From IMG/VR virus record IMGVR_UViG_3300018080_000020, positions 1 to 64,000 of that record: a stretch of 64,000 bases of DNA; one strand, 5' to 3'. The notes below the pieces were generated by a model. The model searched no databases. It saw nothing but the letters and a program-made list of their open reading frames with translations, and was not told the DNA's origin. This stretch comes from a virus. Positions 21,141 to 29,380 of the stretch are shown piece after piece; position 1 is the first letter of the stretch; each line of letters begins with the position of its first letter. The translations under genes and the position numbers were made by a program.

Positions 21141-21314
21141 ATTTAAGCTTAAGTCTCTATGGTTGATGGAAGAGTGCAGGTATCATCATTTTGACATCGA
21201 TGATAATACAACTTGGGGGTGACAGGAAGGTTATCCAGTCATCCCCACTTATAACCCTAATATCGGCTTGGCCCCGGACATAGCCGGGGTCAGGCCAACA
21301 TCTTCGGAGGAAAC

Positions 21315-21539
21315 ATGATAGAAAACTTTGCAAAGGTTATAGAGATAGCTAATAAAGACTATGACGGACACTTTACTATTTTTAAGTTTACAACTGGCTA
21401 TAAGGTAGTGTTCGGAACTCCGGGCATGGATGTGAAAGATCGTAAGATCCTTTATAAACAGGTTCCTCAGTGTATGGATTTAGATAAAGCGTTTCTTCAT
21501 GCTATCGCTCATAAACCTGTTTTAAATTTTGGAGGATAG
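21315..21539 (+). CDS. Small hypothetical protein
   Basis: 74 aa, ATG after GGAGG. Contains FKFTTGYKVVFGTP and a C-terminal helix. Unknown. First gene after the structured RNA. Confidence 0.65.
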   Translation: MIENFAKVIEIANKDYDGHFTIFKFTTGYKVVFGTPGMDVKDRKILYKQVPQCMDLDKAFLHAIAHKPVLNFGG

Positions 21540-21540
21540 A

Positions 21541-21894
21541 ATGAAATCACAAAACTGTACTACTTGCAAATGGGGCCAGTTAAAGCTCTGGAAAGAGGAT
21601 CAAAAGAAGTCGACAGAGAAGTGTAATTCCTGTGTACTTTATAACAACTGGGAACCAATTTCAGAAGTAAAACAAGGGCCACCTAAACCCAAAGGGATAC
21701 AATTGTTTGAGGCAGTTGCCTGTGGCCTACATGAATGGGATATGTGGCACAAATGTTTAAGGCAACCAGACTTAACGTATGTTCCTTCTGATCCCAGTGT
21801 AGTGGTCGAAAGGTTCAACAATGATATATTCTTTAGTAGGATGGTTAAAAATATAATGGAACTAATCAAGGGGATATATGATGGCAGAGATTAG
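21541..21894 (+). CDS. Cysteine-rich small protein
   Basis: 117 aa from ATG 21541, 5 nt after GGAGG. CTTCKWG (about 5-11) and KCNSC (about 28-32) suggest a zinc site; the C-terminal half is helical. Unknown. Confidence 0.65.
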   Translation: MKSQNCTTCKWGQLKLWKEDQKKSTEKCNSCVLYNNWEPISEVKQGPPKPKGIQLFEAVACGLHEWDMWHKCLRQPDLTYVPSDPSVVVERFNNDIFFSRMVKNIMELIKGIYDGRD

Positions 21895-22105
21895 AAGAAT
21901 AACAAAAAGGGGTGTAAAATACTTAATATACCAAAAAAGTATCAGGATAGATGGTGTTCCCGGTAATATCTTTTTTCAAAGAGAGCCAAACGGAATGGAC
22001 ATTGAGTTCCTTGACAGGGTCGTTGAGCTTGGTGAGCATAGAATGAGGGAAAAAATTAAGGCTATTGAAAAACAAAGAGAGGTACTGTTAAATGGTAGAT
22101 TATAA
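21878..22105 (+). CDS. Small basic protein
   Basis: 75 aa; AAGGGG upstream; overlaps both neighbours. N-terminal beta (KRGVKYLIYQKSIRIDGVPG), C-terminal charged helix. Unknown. Confidence 0.6.
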   Translation: MMAEIRRITKRGVKYLIYQKSIRIDGVPGNIFFQREPNGMDIEFLDRVVELGEHRMREKIKAIEKQREVLLNGRL

Positions 22106-22664
22106 GTTCTATATAGATATGGACGGTGTTTTCGTAGACTTCCTACAGGGGTGTGCTAACTATTTTGGAGTTGCAAAGAGGCTTGAGAATGATTGGCCTA
22201 AGGGAGAGTGGGGAAACGCAAAAATTATTGAGGACTTCTTCGGTGTAAGTGAAGACGTATTCTGGGATGAGATTGGCTATCCCGGTTTCTGGTCAAGTCT
22301 AACCTATACCCTTGATGGTAAAGCTTTCTTAGATTTTATATATCAGTATAAACCAACAATACTAACTACTCCATGCTATCGTGGTGCTGATGGTAAACAA
22401 ATGTGGATTAGAAAAAATATGACATCCTATTGGAGAGACAGAAGGTATATCTTTACACCACAGAAGCATCATATTTCAGGCCCCGGGAAGGTTCTTATTG
22501 ATGACTCTGATAGGAACATTAAAGAGTGGGAAGACTATGGTGGTATAGGTATTTTATATCCACGTCCTTGGAATAGGCTTCACTTTATATCTAACCCACT
22601 CTCCTTTGTAAAGGGCGCTGTTAATCATACACTTTTTAATAACAGGTTTGAATTCGTAAGCTAA
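22092..22664 (+). CDS. HAD-type 5'(3')-deoxyribonucleotidase
   Basis: 190 aa. Motif I FYIDMDGVFVDF (nucleophile D and D+2, residues 7-18), motif II threonine in LTTP (about 97), a positively placed Lys and C-terminal VLIDDSDRNIKEWE (motif IV). Dephosphorylates deoxynucleoside monophosphates. It fits the nucleotide pool genes further downstream. Confidence 0.8.
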   Translation: MVDYKFYIDMDGVFVDFLQGCANYFGVAKRLENDWPKGEWGNAKIIEDFFGVSEDVFWDEIGYPGFWSSLTYTLDGKAFLDFIYQYKPTILTTPCYRGADGKQMWIRKNMTSYWRDRRYIFTPQKHHISGPGKVLIDDSDRNIKEWEDYGGIGILYPRPWNRLHFISNPLSFVKGAVNHTLFNNRFEFVS

Positions 22665-22673
22665 GGTTTCTTA

Positions 22674-24569
22674 ATGCGTGTAATAGCTCTGGACTTTGAG
22701 GCAACTACAAAGCCATTACTTCATCCTTGGATAGACGGTGCTTATGCTGTTATGCTATCAATCGTTGATAACACTGGCTTTAGAAAGTCATGGGTGTTTA
22801 ACCATGATGAGCTATACAATCATGGTGATGATCCGTGTAAACAGGCTGATGATATAAAAGAGATCCAAGAGGAGATTAATCGGTCTGACAGGATGGTGGG
22901 CCAGCACCTTAAGTTTGACCTTAACTGGCTTAAACACCTAAATATAGACTTTAGTAATATAAAACTTTATTGCACTAAAATAGCTGATTATATAATTAAC
23001 GGTCATGCAAGGATTGGTTATAGTCTGAATGATATTTGTAAAAGGCGTGGCATTCAGCTAAAGCATGATGATGTTAGAATGTACTGGGAACAGGGCTATG
23101 AGACAAGCCAGATACCCTTAAATATTCTTGTACCCTACTGTGAGAATGACTGTGATATTACACTTCAGGTGTATTATGATCAAATATCTGATATTAAAAG
23201 GCTTGATCTGATAAGGCCTGTATCCTTAGCCTGTAACTTAATGGGGCTGCTATCAGAGATTGAGTGTACCGGAATGAAGGCTGATAAGGATCTTGGCATG
23301 ATCTTAGTCAGTGATATTCAGCAACAGCTTGACCTAATAGACCTTGGCCTTAAAGAAAAGCTCGGAGATATTAACCTATCTTCAGGTGATGAACTATCTG
23401 CTGCCCTGTTTGGTGGGATACTTAAACGCCCGGGCCGGGAGCAGGTTCACAGGAAACTTAAGTCTGGTAAGATAAAAACATACACCAGAAAGTGTGTAAA
23501 TGAAGTTCCTATTGATGGTGCTGGTTTTACACCAGCCAAAGGTACAGAGACAAAGAAAAAAGGCTACTATCAGACTAACAAAGGGGTTATAGAACAGCTT
23601 GGCGCAAGGACTAAGGTTCAAAAGGATATTAAGAAGGGCCTCATATCAAGGTCTGCTATTGCTCAGTCCTTAGAGTCTCTCTGGGGTGAGAATGGAACTG
23701 GTATTATAAATAAAATACAGTCTGACGGTTGCATTCACCCACAGTACAACCAAACCGTAACGGTAACCGGGAGGCTAAGTTCTCAAGACCCTAACGGTCA
23801 AAACCTTCCCCGGGAAGGAACCTCACCTATAAAACGGATATTTATTCCACGCTTTGATCAGATAGTATCTGCTGATCTTGCACAGCTTGAGTGGCGTGTG
23901 TGTGCCCTACTATCTCAAGATCCTATTATGATCCAAGAGATCTGGGATGGTTCTGATGTTCACGGTGATAATGCTATCAACTTCTTTGGTGACATTGAGT
24001 ATCGGAAGACCGCTAAGTTTTTTACGTTCAGAATGATCTACGGTGGCAGTGCCTATGGTTTCTATATGGACTATAAGATGCCCAACTTCTCACTTAAAAA
24101 ATGGGAAGGTATAGTTGATGCATTCTATAATAAGTACGCTGGCCTTCGTGACTGGCAAATAAAAAACGTGAGGCACGTTATAAAGCATGGAACATTAACA
24201 ATACCTTCGGGTAGGTTTTTCAAGTTCAATAAAATAAAGGGAGAGTATTCTCCAAGACAAATTAAGAACTACCCTGTTCAAGGTTTCTCGTTTGATATTG
24301 TTAAACTTGCTATGCTTATAATTAAGAAAAAGGTTCAACACTTAAAATCACTAATGATAGGTCAGGTTCATGATGAGGTAGTATTCGATAACTATAGGCC
24401 TGAGTTTAAAGATCTTGGAAGAACCTGTATAATGGTTTTTGAGAACCTTCCAAACTATATGAAAAGTTATTGGGGCTTTGACTCTAACGTTCCGTTTACT
24501 GGTGATATAGAGAGAGGCCCTAACTATGAGGCAATGAAGGAGCTTCTAAGAGAATATTTTTTTAGTTAA
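22674..24569 (+). CDS. DNA polymerase, family A with 3'-5' exonuclease
   Basis: 631 aa. Exonuclease: LDFEATT (residues about 5-11, DxE), HLKFDLNWL, and YCENDCDI (about 156-163). Polymerase: motif A SADLAQLEWR at about 398, motif B RKTAKFFTFRMIYGG at about 443, motif C GQVHDEVVFD at about 562. Length is usual for T7-like family A enzymes. It replicates the phage genome together with the primase and helicase. Note: an insertion-rich segment with several Lys (about 255-300) separates exonuclease and polymerase. Confidence 0.93.
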   Translation: MRVIALDFEATTKPLLHPWIDGAYAVMLSIVDNTGFRKSWVFNHDELYNHGDDPCKQADDIKEIQEEINRSDRMVGQHLKFDLNWLKHLNIDFSNIKLYCTKIADYIINGHARIGYSLNDICKRRGIQLKHDDVRMYWEQGYETSQIPLNILVPYCENDCDITLQVYYDQISDIKRLDLIRPVSLACNLMGLLSEIECTGMKADKDLGMILVSDIQQQLDLIDLGLKEKLGDINLSSGDELSAALFGGILKRPGREQVHRKLKSGKIKTYTRKCVNEVPIDGAGFTPAKGTETKKKGYYQTNKGVIEQLGARTKVQKDIKKGLISRSAIAQSLESLWGENGTGIINKIQSDGCIHPQYNQTVTVTGRLSSQDPNGQNLPREGTSPIKRIFIPRFDQIVSADLAQLEWRVCALLSQDPIMIQEIWDGSDVHGDNAINFFGDIEYRKTAKFFTFRMIYGGSAYGFYMDYKMPNFSLKKWEGIVDAFYNKYAGLRDWQIKNVRHVIKHGTLTIPSGRFFKFNKIKGEYSPRQIKNYPVQGFSFDIVKLAMLIIKKKVQHLKSLMIGQVHDEVVFDNYRPEFKDLGRTCIMVFENLPNYMKSYWGFDSNVPFTGDIERGPNYEAMKELLREYFFS

Positions 24570-24571
24570 AC

Positions 24572-24589
24572 TGACTCACTAATGAGTCA
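24572..24589. promoter_or_regulatory. Perfect operator palindrome (site i)
   Basis: TGACTCACTAATGAGTCA, an inverted repeat of TGACTCA with 4-nt centre, 15 nt before the start of the exported protein gene. Best symmetric example of the motif. Confidence 0.7.
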
Positions 24590-24603
24590 CTATAGGAGGA
24601 GCT

Positions 24604-25038
24604 ATGTTTAAAAAGTTAAAATCACTATTCGTATCATTATTATTAACTGTAAGTCTTGTTTGCCCGGTTCATGCTATCACATGGCACACGGCAGATCAGG
24701 CAACGGTAGCTTGGCAGAAACCTGCAACATACTCGTCAGGTGCTACTATACCTGATGATGTTATTCTTGAGTATGAAATTTTTTCTGCACTTCAGGCTGA
24801 TAAGTCTGATGCCGGAGAACCTATCGCTCGTACAGGTAACCTACAGAAAGTTTTAACCATGACCGTTGAGGGTAAACACTACATTGGTGTTAGGGCTGTT
24901 CGTGTTGATAATGGAGAGGACGTTACCTATTCAGAGATAGCTTGGTCTGACAATGCGGTTGCCTGTCAGGACGGTAATACTTTTGGCATTGTGTACTTCC
25001 TTGTTCCTAACATGCCATTCGGTCTTATTAAACAATAG
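24604..25038 (+). CDS. Secreted fibronectin-type-III-like protein
   Basis: 144 aa, ATG after AGGAGG. Signal peptide MFKKLKSLFVSLLLTVSLVC, cleavage likely after VHA. The mature part (TVAWQKPATYSS..., LEYEIFSAL, HYIGVRAVRVDNGE...EIAWSD) has the pattern of an FNIII beta sandwich. Exported phage protein in the early region; may alter the cell surface (superinfection exclusion). Inference. Confidence 0.65.
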   Translation: MFKKLKSLFVSLLLTVSLVCPVHAITWHTADQATVAWQKPATYSSGATIPDDVILEYEIFSALQADKSDAGEPIARTGNLQKVLTMTVEGKHYIGVRAVRVDNGEDVTYSEIAWSDNAVACQDGNTFGIVYFLVPNMPFGLIKQ

Positions 25039-25046
25039 GAGTATTT

Positions 25047-25313
25047 ATGTCACAGGATAAGTGGAACCTAAAGTCAGCAATAGCTTGTGTTACTCGTAAC
25101 GGTGGTACTGTTAAGAATGATACCGTTACCCATCCACAGCCCGGGCTTAAGGTGCTTGGGGCCATGGATTATCTCAAGAGCGTGTGTAAATATACTCAGT
25201 CGTTTGAGAAAGAGAAACCAAAAAAACAAAAGGAGGTACATACAGATAAGGATGACCAACCCAGAGTGGTTGTAATTAAGAAACGTAAACCAAAAGCAAA
25301 GGAGGATATTTAA
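25047..25313 (+). CDS. Small basic protein
   Basis: 88 aa. C-terminal half very basic (KEKPKKQKE, KKRKPKAKED). Possibly nucleic-acid-binding. TAATG coupling to the next gene. Confidence 0.6.
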   Translation: MSQDKWNLKSAIACVTRNGGTVKNDTVTHPQPGLKVLGAMDYLKSVCKYTQSFEKEKPKKQKEVHTDKDDQPRVVVIKKRKPKAKEDI

Positions 25314-25777
25314 TGCTTGTTACGGTAAATGATTGGTACACTGAAAAGCGTACCTCAGCAAAGGGAAAGTCATATGATGTGACTGTGTTTAAAGGGATTA
25401 AACATGGCTATCAGGATGACCCGGATGAGGACTGGGAGAAGGCTCTCGTTACGTTCGGACGTGACGGTGAGTTTGCTGAAGAGATTAAGTCCTATGGTAA
25501 GGGTGCTCAGTTGCTTATACGCCATGAGAGAAGACGTATAAATGATAGGCAACTCTGGAAGATTATTGAGATTGAACCGTGGGGTGATACAGAGGTTCAG
25601 GTTCCTAATGATGGAGCTAAGAAGGAAATTCCACAGAGTGAACTTGCACTTTTAGAAATGATAGCAAAATTGAAAGCTCAAGTTGAAGAGCTTTCCGGTG
25701 GTAAGGATATTAAGTCATCTGTTGAGTCTGACTCTGAGTTAAAGGAGCCTGAGCTTCCTGATGATGTTCCATTCTAA
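25313..25777 (+). CDS. Single-stranded DNA-binding-like protein
   Basis: 154 aa. N-terminal 90 residues are OB-fold-like in composition (DVTVFKGIKHGY, AQLLIRHERR), followed by a low-complexity acidic linker and ending EPELPDDVPF, matching the acidic tip (DDxxPF) that bacterial SSBs use to recruit partners. Likely coats ssDNA at the fork. Confidence 0.7.
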   Translation: MLVTVNDWYTEKRTSAKGKSYDVTVFKGIKHGYQDDPDEDWEKALVTFGRDGEFAEEIKSYGKGAQLLIRHERRRINDRQLWKIIEIEPWGDTEVQVPNDGAKKEIPQSELALLEMIAKLKAQVEELSGGKDIKSSVESDSELKEPELPDDVPF

Positions 25778-25792
25778 AAAATTTCTTTTAAC

Positions 25793-25806
25793 TAACTCAC
25801 TTCTAA
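25793..25806. promoter_or_regulatory. Operator-like site (site j)
   Basis: TAACTCACTTCTAA, directly before a stem-loop; weaker match to the motif. Confidence 0.4.
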
Positions 25807-25809
25807 TCT

Positions 25810-25831
25810 GGTGGGGGTTAATTCCCCCACC
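25810..25831 (+). promoter_or_regulatory. Hairpin with overlapping GAAA-tetraloop alternative
   Basis: GGTGGGGG-TTAATT-CCCCCACC, immediately followed by CACC-GAAA-GGTG (25827-25838), the two being mutually exclusive. The start codon is at 25843, so they may switch the ribosome-binding site. No T run, so not a simple terminator. Confidence 0.45.
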
Positions 25832-25842
25832 GAAAGGTGACT

Positions 25843-26310
25843 ATGGCGTATATCAAGTTTAACCGTGCAGCATATGATGCGTGTGACTTTGCTGCTAAGG
25901 ATATAATTAGTAAATACTTAAATAAACGTGGGTACTACACGCTTGCTGAAGAGAAACAAGACGCTGACATTAAAGCTTTAAAGCCAGTAGCACTTTCTGA
26001 TGGAGATATTTTATATGATAAATATTTTTATGAGGGCGAGATTAAGTCCGGTTGGGTTGGCGATTGGCCTGAAAAGTTTAAGGATGTTCATATACCAAAG
26101 CGTAAGGAAAGGCTTCTTGAAAAACATGCAGGTTGGCCTTTAAAGTTTTGGGTAATATCGGGTGACTTTAAAAAGGCATGGGAGATTGACTCAAAATTTT
26201 TAAAAAAAGAATACTTAAAAGAGATTGCTAACACACGTGCTTGGACTGGTGAGTACTTCTACTGTATACCAATAGAGCACTGCAGACTAATTAACTTGGA
26301 GGAATTATAA
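25843..26310 (+). CDS. Nuclease-like or regulator protein of unknown family
   Basis: 155 aa from ATG 25843 with GAAAGG upstream. Has D.DI.AL, GEIKSGWVGDW (E-x-K) and basic KRKERLLEKH, compatible with a PD-(D/E)XK nuclease fold in which E and K serve as catalytic residues. Assigned with low confidence. Confidence 0.5.
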   Translation: MAYIKFNRAAYDACDFAAKDIISKYLNKRGYYTLAEEKQDADIKALKPVALSDGDILYDKYFYEGEIKSGWVGDWPEKFKDVHIPKRKERLLEKHAGWPLKFWVISGDFKKAWEIDSKFLKKEYLKEIANTRAWTGEYFYCIPIEHCRLINLEEL

Positions 26311-27209
26311 TGAAACTTGAAAAGATACCGCCACTATATGATGCGTTCAAGGAATATCAAAAAGTATACTCAAGCCTTGGTGCTGACTATAGTGTGACTG
26401 ACCTTATTCGTCCTCCAAGGATCGTTCAGTTGTTTAAACGCTACGGCAAGCTGATCGATAAAGAGGTTAGAGTGCTGGATACGCTTAGCTCTTTTCGTGG
26501 CAACGCTATCCATGACTTCTTTCGCAAGATGTTATACCGGATTGTACAGCAAAGACAGACAGAGGACTACCTGTTAGAGACAAGACTCTGGGATAGGATT
26601 AACGGACGTAAGATCTCAGGTGCAATTGACTGTCTTCATAAAACAACACTGTATGACTTTAAGACCTGCTCCGTATGGAAGAAGATCTTTGGTCAGTATA
26701 TAGACTGGGAGAATCAGCTTAACCTATACTGCTTCCTATTATACCTTGTTAACAGACCAGTAAAAGATATTGCAGTCATAGCTTGGTATCAGGACTGGGA
26801 TAAGCTTAAGGTCTTTAATGATAAGAAGTATCCACGGCAAGAAATGGAGCTTATACCATTAAACCTTTGGGATATTAAGACTCAGCATAAGTATATAACA
26901 GATCGTATTGAACTACACAAGAGTGCTGAATTTTTATCTGATGATGACCTTCCAGAGTGTACGGTAGAAGATATGTGGGCCAAGGAAGACACATGGGCTG
27001 TGTATAAGTTGACTAAACAGGGCAAGTTGCCCGGTAAGGCAAGTCGGGTATTAAAGTCAAAGACTGATGCTGATAAATGGGTAGCAAAGAAAAAGACAGG
27101 TGAACATAAAATAGTATTTAGGCCCGGGGAAAGGACACGCTGTGAGCACTGGTGTCTGGTAGCACCTTACTGTAATCAGTTTCAAAACTATAAGGAGGAA
27201 AATAAATGA
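26310..27209 (+). CDS. RecB/Cas4-like PD-(D/E)XK exonuclease with Fe-S cysteines
   Basis: 299 aa, AGGAGG upstream. GNAIHDFF (about 70-77), ISGAIDC (about 108-114), LYDFKTC (about 119-125, D and K catalytic), QLNLYCFLL. C-terminal CEHWCLVAPYC provides clustered cysteines for a Fe-S cluster as in Cas4/AddB. Probably degrades or processes ssDNA/dsDNA ends during replication or recombination. Confidence 0.8.
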   Translation: MKLEKIPPLYDAFKEYQKVYSSLGADYSVTDLIRPPRIVQLFKRYGKLIDKEVRVLDTLSSFRGNAIHDFFRKMLYRIVQQRQTEDYLLETRLWDRINGRKISGAIDCLHKTTLYDFKTCSVWKKIFGQYIDWENQLNLYCFLLYLVNRPVKDIAVIAWYQDWDKLKVFNDKKYPRQEMELIPLNLWDIKTQHKYITDRIELHKSAEFLSDDDLPECTVEDMWAKEDTWAVYKLTKQGKLPGKASRVLKSKTDADKWVAKKKTGEHKIVFRPGERTRCEHWCLVAPYCNQFQNYKEENK

Positions 27210-27520
27210 GAAGGGTAATAATTAAACCTATGACAGAGAGTGTAGTAGACATCACTAATACAAAAGAGTTTAAAACATACGTGATGTTTACTCGTAATGA
27301 TGCCTACCTGTTAAAGAAGTGTAACCCGGTAGGTAAGTCAGGAAAGAAATGGTGCTGGATTAACCTCTTTCATCCCGGCAAGGTCATTGGATTCTTCACA
27401 CCTACATTTATAGACCAAATTCAGTTTGGTGTCAGCCAGTTTAGAGTTTTTGAATGTGATCATGTCGGTGACTTGATTGACCTTCTTCAAGACTATGAAG
27501 AAGACTTACTGAGAGACTAA
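27206..27520 (+). CDS. Small hypothetical protein
   Basis: 104 aa; ATGA overlap with the exonuclease and TAATG overlap with the resolvase, so probably a partner in DNA processing. Mixed alpha/beta, no motif. Confidence 0.65.
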   Translation: MRRVIIKPMTESVVDITNTKEFKTYVMFTRNDAYLLKKCNPVGKSGKKWCWINLFHPGKVIGFFTPTFIDQIQFGVSQFRVFECDHVGDLIDLLQDYEEDLLRD

Positions 27521-27969
27521 TGGCAAGACGCTTCTATAAAAAAGGCCCACGTAAGCCAAAGAAAAAGATTACTTACAGGGGCCAAAAGTTTGCGTCAAAG
27601 GCAGAAGTAATCTTTGCTCAGCAGTGTGATAAGCTCAAGATACCATGGATGTATGAGCCTGAGAAATGGGATTGGGTTCCACCAATAAAGAAGTACACAC
27701 CAGACTTTAAAATAATGAGAAAGGACGGTAGCTTCTTTTATGTTGAGTTCAAAGGTTACTTCAGATCTGAGGATAAAACCAAAATGATCGCTATTAAAAA
27801 ACAGTATCCACACTTAGATGTTAGGTTTGTATTCGCAGACGCAAGCAAGCCAGTTGAGGGTGCTAAGCCAAGAAAGGACGGTACTAAACTTTCAAACGCA
27901 GAGTGGTGTGAACGTTACGGCTACCTCTGGGCTGATAAGTTTATGCCGGATGAGTGGTTAAAATGTTAG
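27520..27969 (+). CDS. Holliday junction resolvase, T7 gp3-like
   Basis: 149 aa. FASKAEVIFAQ (E), YTPDFKI (D), FYVEFKGYF (ExK) give the PD-(D/E)XK site, and ADKFMPDEWLK near the C-terminus matches the end of T7 endonuclease I. Length is the same as gp3. Resolves branched DNA before packaging. Confidence 0.88.
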   Translation: MARRFYKKGPRKPKKKITYRGQKFASKAEVIFAQQCDKLKIPWMYEPEKWDWVPPIKKYTPDFKIMRKDGSFFYVEFKGYFRSEDKTKMIAIKKQYPHLDVRFVFADASKPVEGAKPRKDGTKLSNAEWCERYGYLWADKFMPDEWLKC

Positions 27970-28103
27970 CTTTTTTAAACTTCATTGCATCGGTTGTATG
28001 GTTACTAATACTTATCCTTATTGGCTCAGCAGTTTTAGGGTGGCTCAGCTACTGTGCTGGATTAGTGATTAAGGATGTTCTTGAGGATAAAGGAGATAGG
28101 TAA
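27963..28103 (+). CDS. Small membrane protein
   Basis: 46 aa; overlaps the resolvase end. Residues about 3-34 are hydrophobic (one or two membrane helices), C-terminus charged (KDVLEDKGDR). Stop overlaps the dUTPase start (TAATG). Confidence 0.6.
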   Translation: MLAFLNFIASVVWLLILILIGSAVLGWLSYCAGLVIKDVLEDKGDR

Positions 28104-28531
28104 TGCTAAAGATAAAAAGACTCCATAAGGATGCTGTCATACCAAAGTATCAAACAATGTGGGCCAGTGGTTTTGACCTGCATGCAATATATGATGAGAA
28201 TATACCACCACTTTCTGGCTCCATTATTGCTACTGGTTTAGCCTTTGAGATTCCCCGGGGATATGAGGTACAGATAAGGCCCCGGTCTGGACTCTCAATT
28301 GAACACCCAAGCTATATTGCTAACACGCCCGGAACTATTGATTCTGACTACCGTGGAGAGATTAAGATTATAGTATATAATCATTTACCATACGGCTGGT
28401 CAATTTCAAAGGGTGAACGTATAGCACAGGCTGTGCTTGCACGTGTCTATCAAACTGAATTCAAAGTTGTGGATGATTTGGTAGAGTCTGCCCGGGGAAC
28501 CGGAGGATTCGGGAGCACAGGGAATGGATGA
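28103..28531 (+). CDS. dut: dUTPase
   Basis: 142 aa. All trimeric dUTPase motifs in order: SGFDLHA (1), RPRSGLS (2), NTPGTIDSDYRGEI (3), ERIAQAV (4), RGTGGFGSTG (5). Hydrolyses dUTP to dUMP, which feeds ThyX and keeps uracil out of DNA. Confidence 0.97.
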   Translation: MLKIKRLHKDAVIPKYQTMWASGFDLHAIYDENIPPLSGSIIATGLAFEIPRGYEVQIRPRSGLSIEHPSYIANTPGTIDSDYRGEIKIIVYNHLPYGWSISKGERIAQAVLARVYQTEFKVVDDLVESARGTGGFGSTGNG

Positions 28532-28667
28532 AACACTACTACTCTACACGCTACAGGATATTGCTGATCAGTTGCGTGTACACCTTATGGTGAAGCCGTT
28601 GGATGATATTGTCGAGAATGCAGTAAAAGATATTGAAGAATTAATTGATCAATTTGAGGAAGACTAA
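28524..28667 (+). CDS. Small acidic helical protein
   Basis: 47 aa (MDETLLLYTLQDIADQL...EELIDQFEED). Overlaps dUTPase by 8 nt and the next start by 1. Probably a dimeric coiled coil; no function recognised. Confidence 0.55.
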   Translation: MDETLLLYTLQDIADQLRVHLMVKPLDDIVENAVKDIEELIDQFEED

Positions 28668-29035
28668 TGAATGGTAAACGTGCAAAGGCAATAGCTAAAA
28701 GGACAAGGGAGTTCCTGTTAGCATTAAATATTTCGTTAGGTGAAGGTTATAATGAGTATCATCAGGATGACAACTGTATGTCATGGGAACTTGCTAAGGG
28801 CAGGGATGGTAGGCTCTTAAAAGATCCTACAGGATACTATCTTCGTAAGCCTGTAATGAACCCGGGAACTATAAGGACTAAATGGAAGTTTCGGTTATTC
28901 TATAGGTGGCTGAAGAGAATGTATAAGGCTAAGGATGAGGGTGCTTTAGTAATACTAAATGCTACCCCGGATGAACTAATAAGACTTGCAGGTATAATGG
29001 AGGAACAGCAAAATGTTAAACAACTCAGTAGCTAA
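28667..29035 (+). CDS. Basic hypothetical protein
   Basis: 122 aa. N-terminus KRAKAIAKRTREF, then mixed; ATPDELIRLAGIM near the end. Possibly DNA- or RNA-binding by charge. Confidence 0.6.
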   Translation: MNGKRAKAIAKRTREFLLALNISLGEGYNEYHQDDNCMSWELAKGRDGRLLKDPTGYYLRKPVMNPGTIRTKWKFRLFYRWLKRMYKAKDEGALVILNATPDELIRLAGIMEEQQNVKQLSS

Positions 29036-29219
29036 AATCGTTAAAGGCTTTATTAAGATCCAGAAAAAGTTAGAGGCACACTCTAAGAAACAAGAAGAAA
29101 GGATGATTGAGCTTCACACAAAGATTGTGACACTTGAAGATCAACACTTCACCTGTGCAAAAGAGGCATCACAGGCAAGAAAGATTGCAGTTAAAATCCA
29201 AAAATTCTTGGAGGACTGA
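29013..29219 (+). CDS. Small coiled-coil protein
   Basis: 68 aa; GGAGG upstream. Heptad-type helix through most of its length (KKLEAHSKKQEERMIELHTK). Overlaps neighbours. Confidence 0.6.
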   Translation: MLNNSVAKIVKGFIKIQKKLEAHSKKQEERMIELHTKIVTLEDQHFTCAKEASQARKIAVKIQKFLED

Positions 29220-29380
29220 TGGGAAACATCATTGTTTATTGTAATGTTTCTGGTGTACGTAGACGCTGCACCCTGTGTATAGATAATACATACACCTGTT
29301 GGGTAAAGGTAATGATTGGTGCTAAGTCCTTTATAATTATTAAACGCCACAAGTTAAAGCATAATGTGAGGTATGTATGA
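29219..29380 (+). CDS. Small cysteine-containing basic protein
   Basis: 53 aa (MGNIIVYCNVSGVRRRC...), four cysteines, very basic C-terminus. Overlaps the next start as ATGA. Confidence 0.5.
   Translation: MGNIIVYCNVSGVRRRCTLCIDNTYTCWVKVMIGAKSFIIIKRHKLKHNVRYV

Larger units (their letters stand above)
20905..21300 (+). ncRNA. Large structured RNA carrying a permuted tRNA
   Basis: No gene fits. 5' part: TTGGGTTAAA/TTTGACCCAA (20908-20917/20993-21002) and TGAGCTT/AAGCTCA (20931-20937/21004-21010) interleave as a pseudoknot or as alternative stems, with a GTGC/GCAC hairpin inside. Then comes the 3' half of a tRNA, an 18-nt linker, the 5' half, and a 3' part with hairpins ATCATC/GATGAT, GGGGGTGAC/GTCATCCCC and a GC-rich CCCCGG/CCGGGG. 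Both flanks pair with each other as an interrupted helix: CATAGAG/CTCTATG (21039-21045/21155-21161), CCA/TGG and CTGCA/TGCAG (21019-21023/21175-21179), extending the anticodon stem like P2 of tmRNA. No tag reading frame ending in ALAA is present. Confidence 0.75.

Noticed and set aside
21055-21300. tmRNA (ssrA), one-piece or permuted
   Set aside because: tmRNA lacks a D stem and carries a tag frame ending in ALAA-like residues. Here the D stem is complete and no suitable tag frame was found in the three frames downstream of the 5' half.
20905-21300. Group I intron in permuted intron-exon order
   Set aside because: I looked for the conserved P7/R-S core sequences (such as the GACTA and ATAGTC elements) and did not find them in a sensible order.
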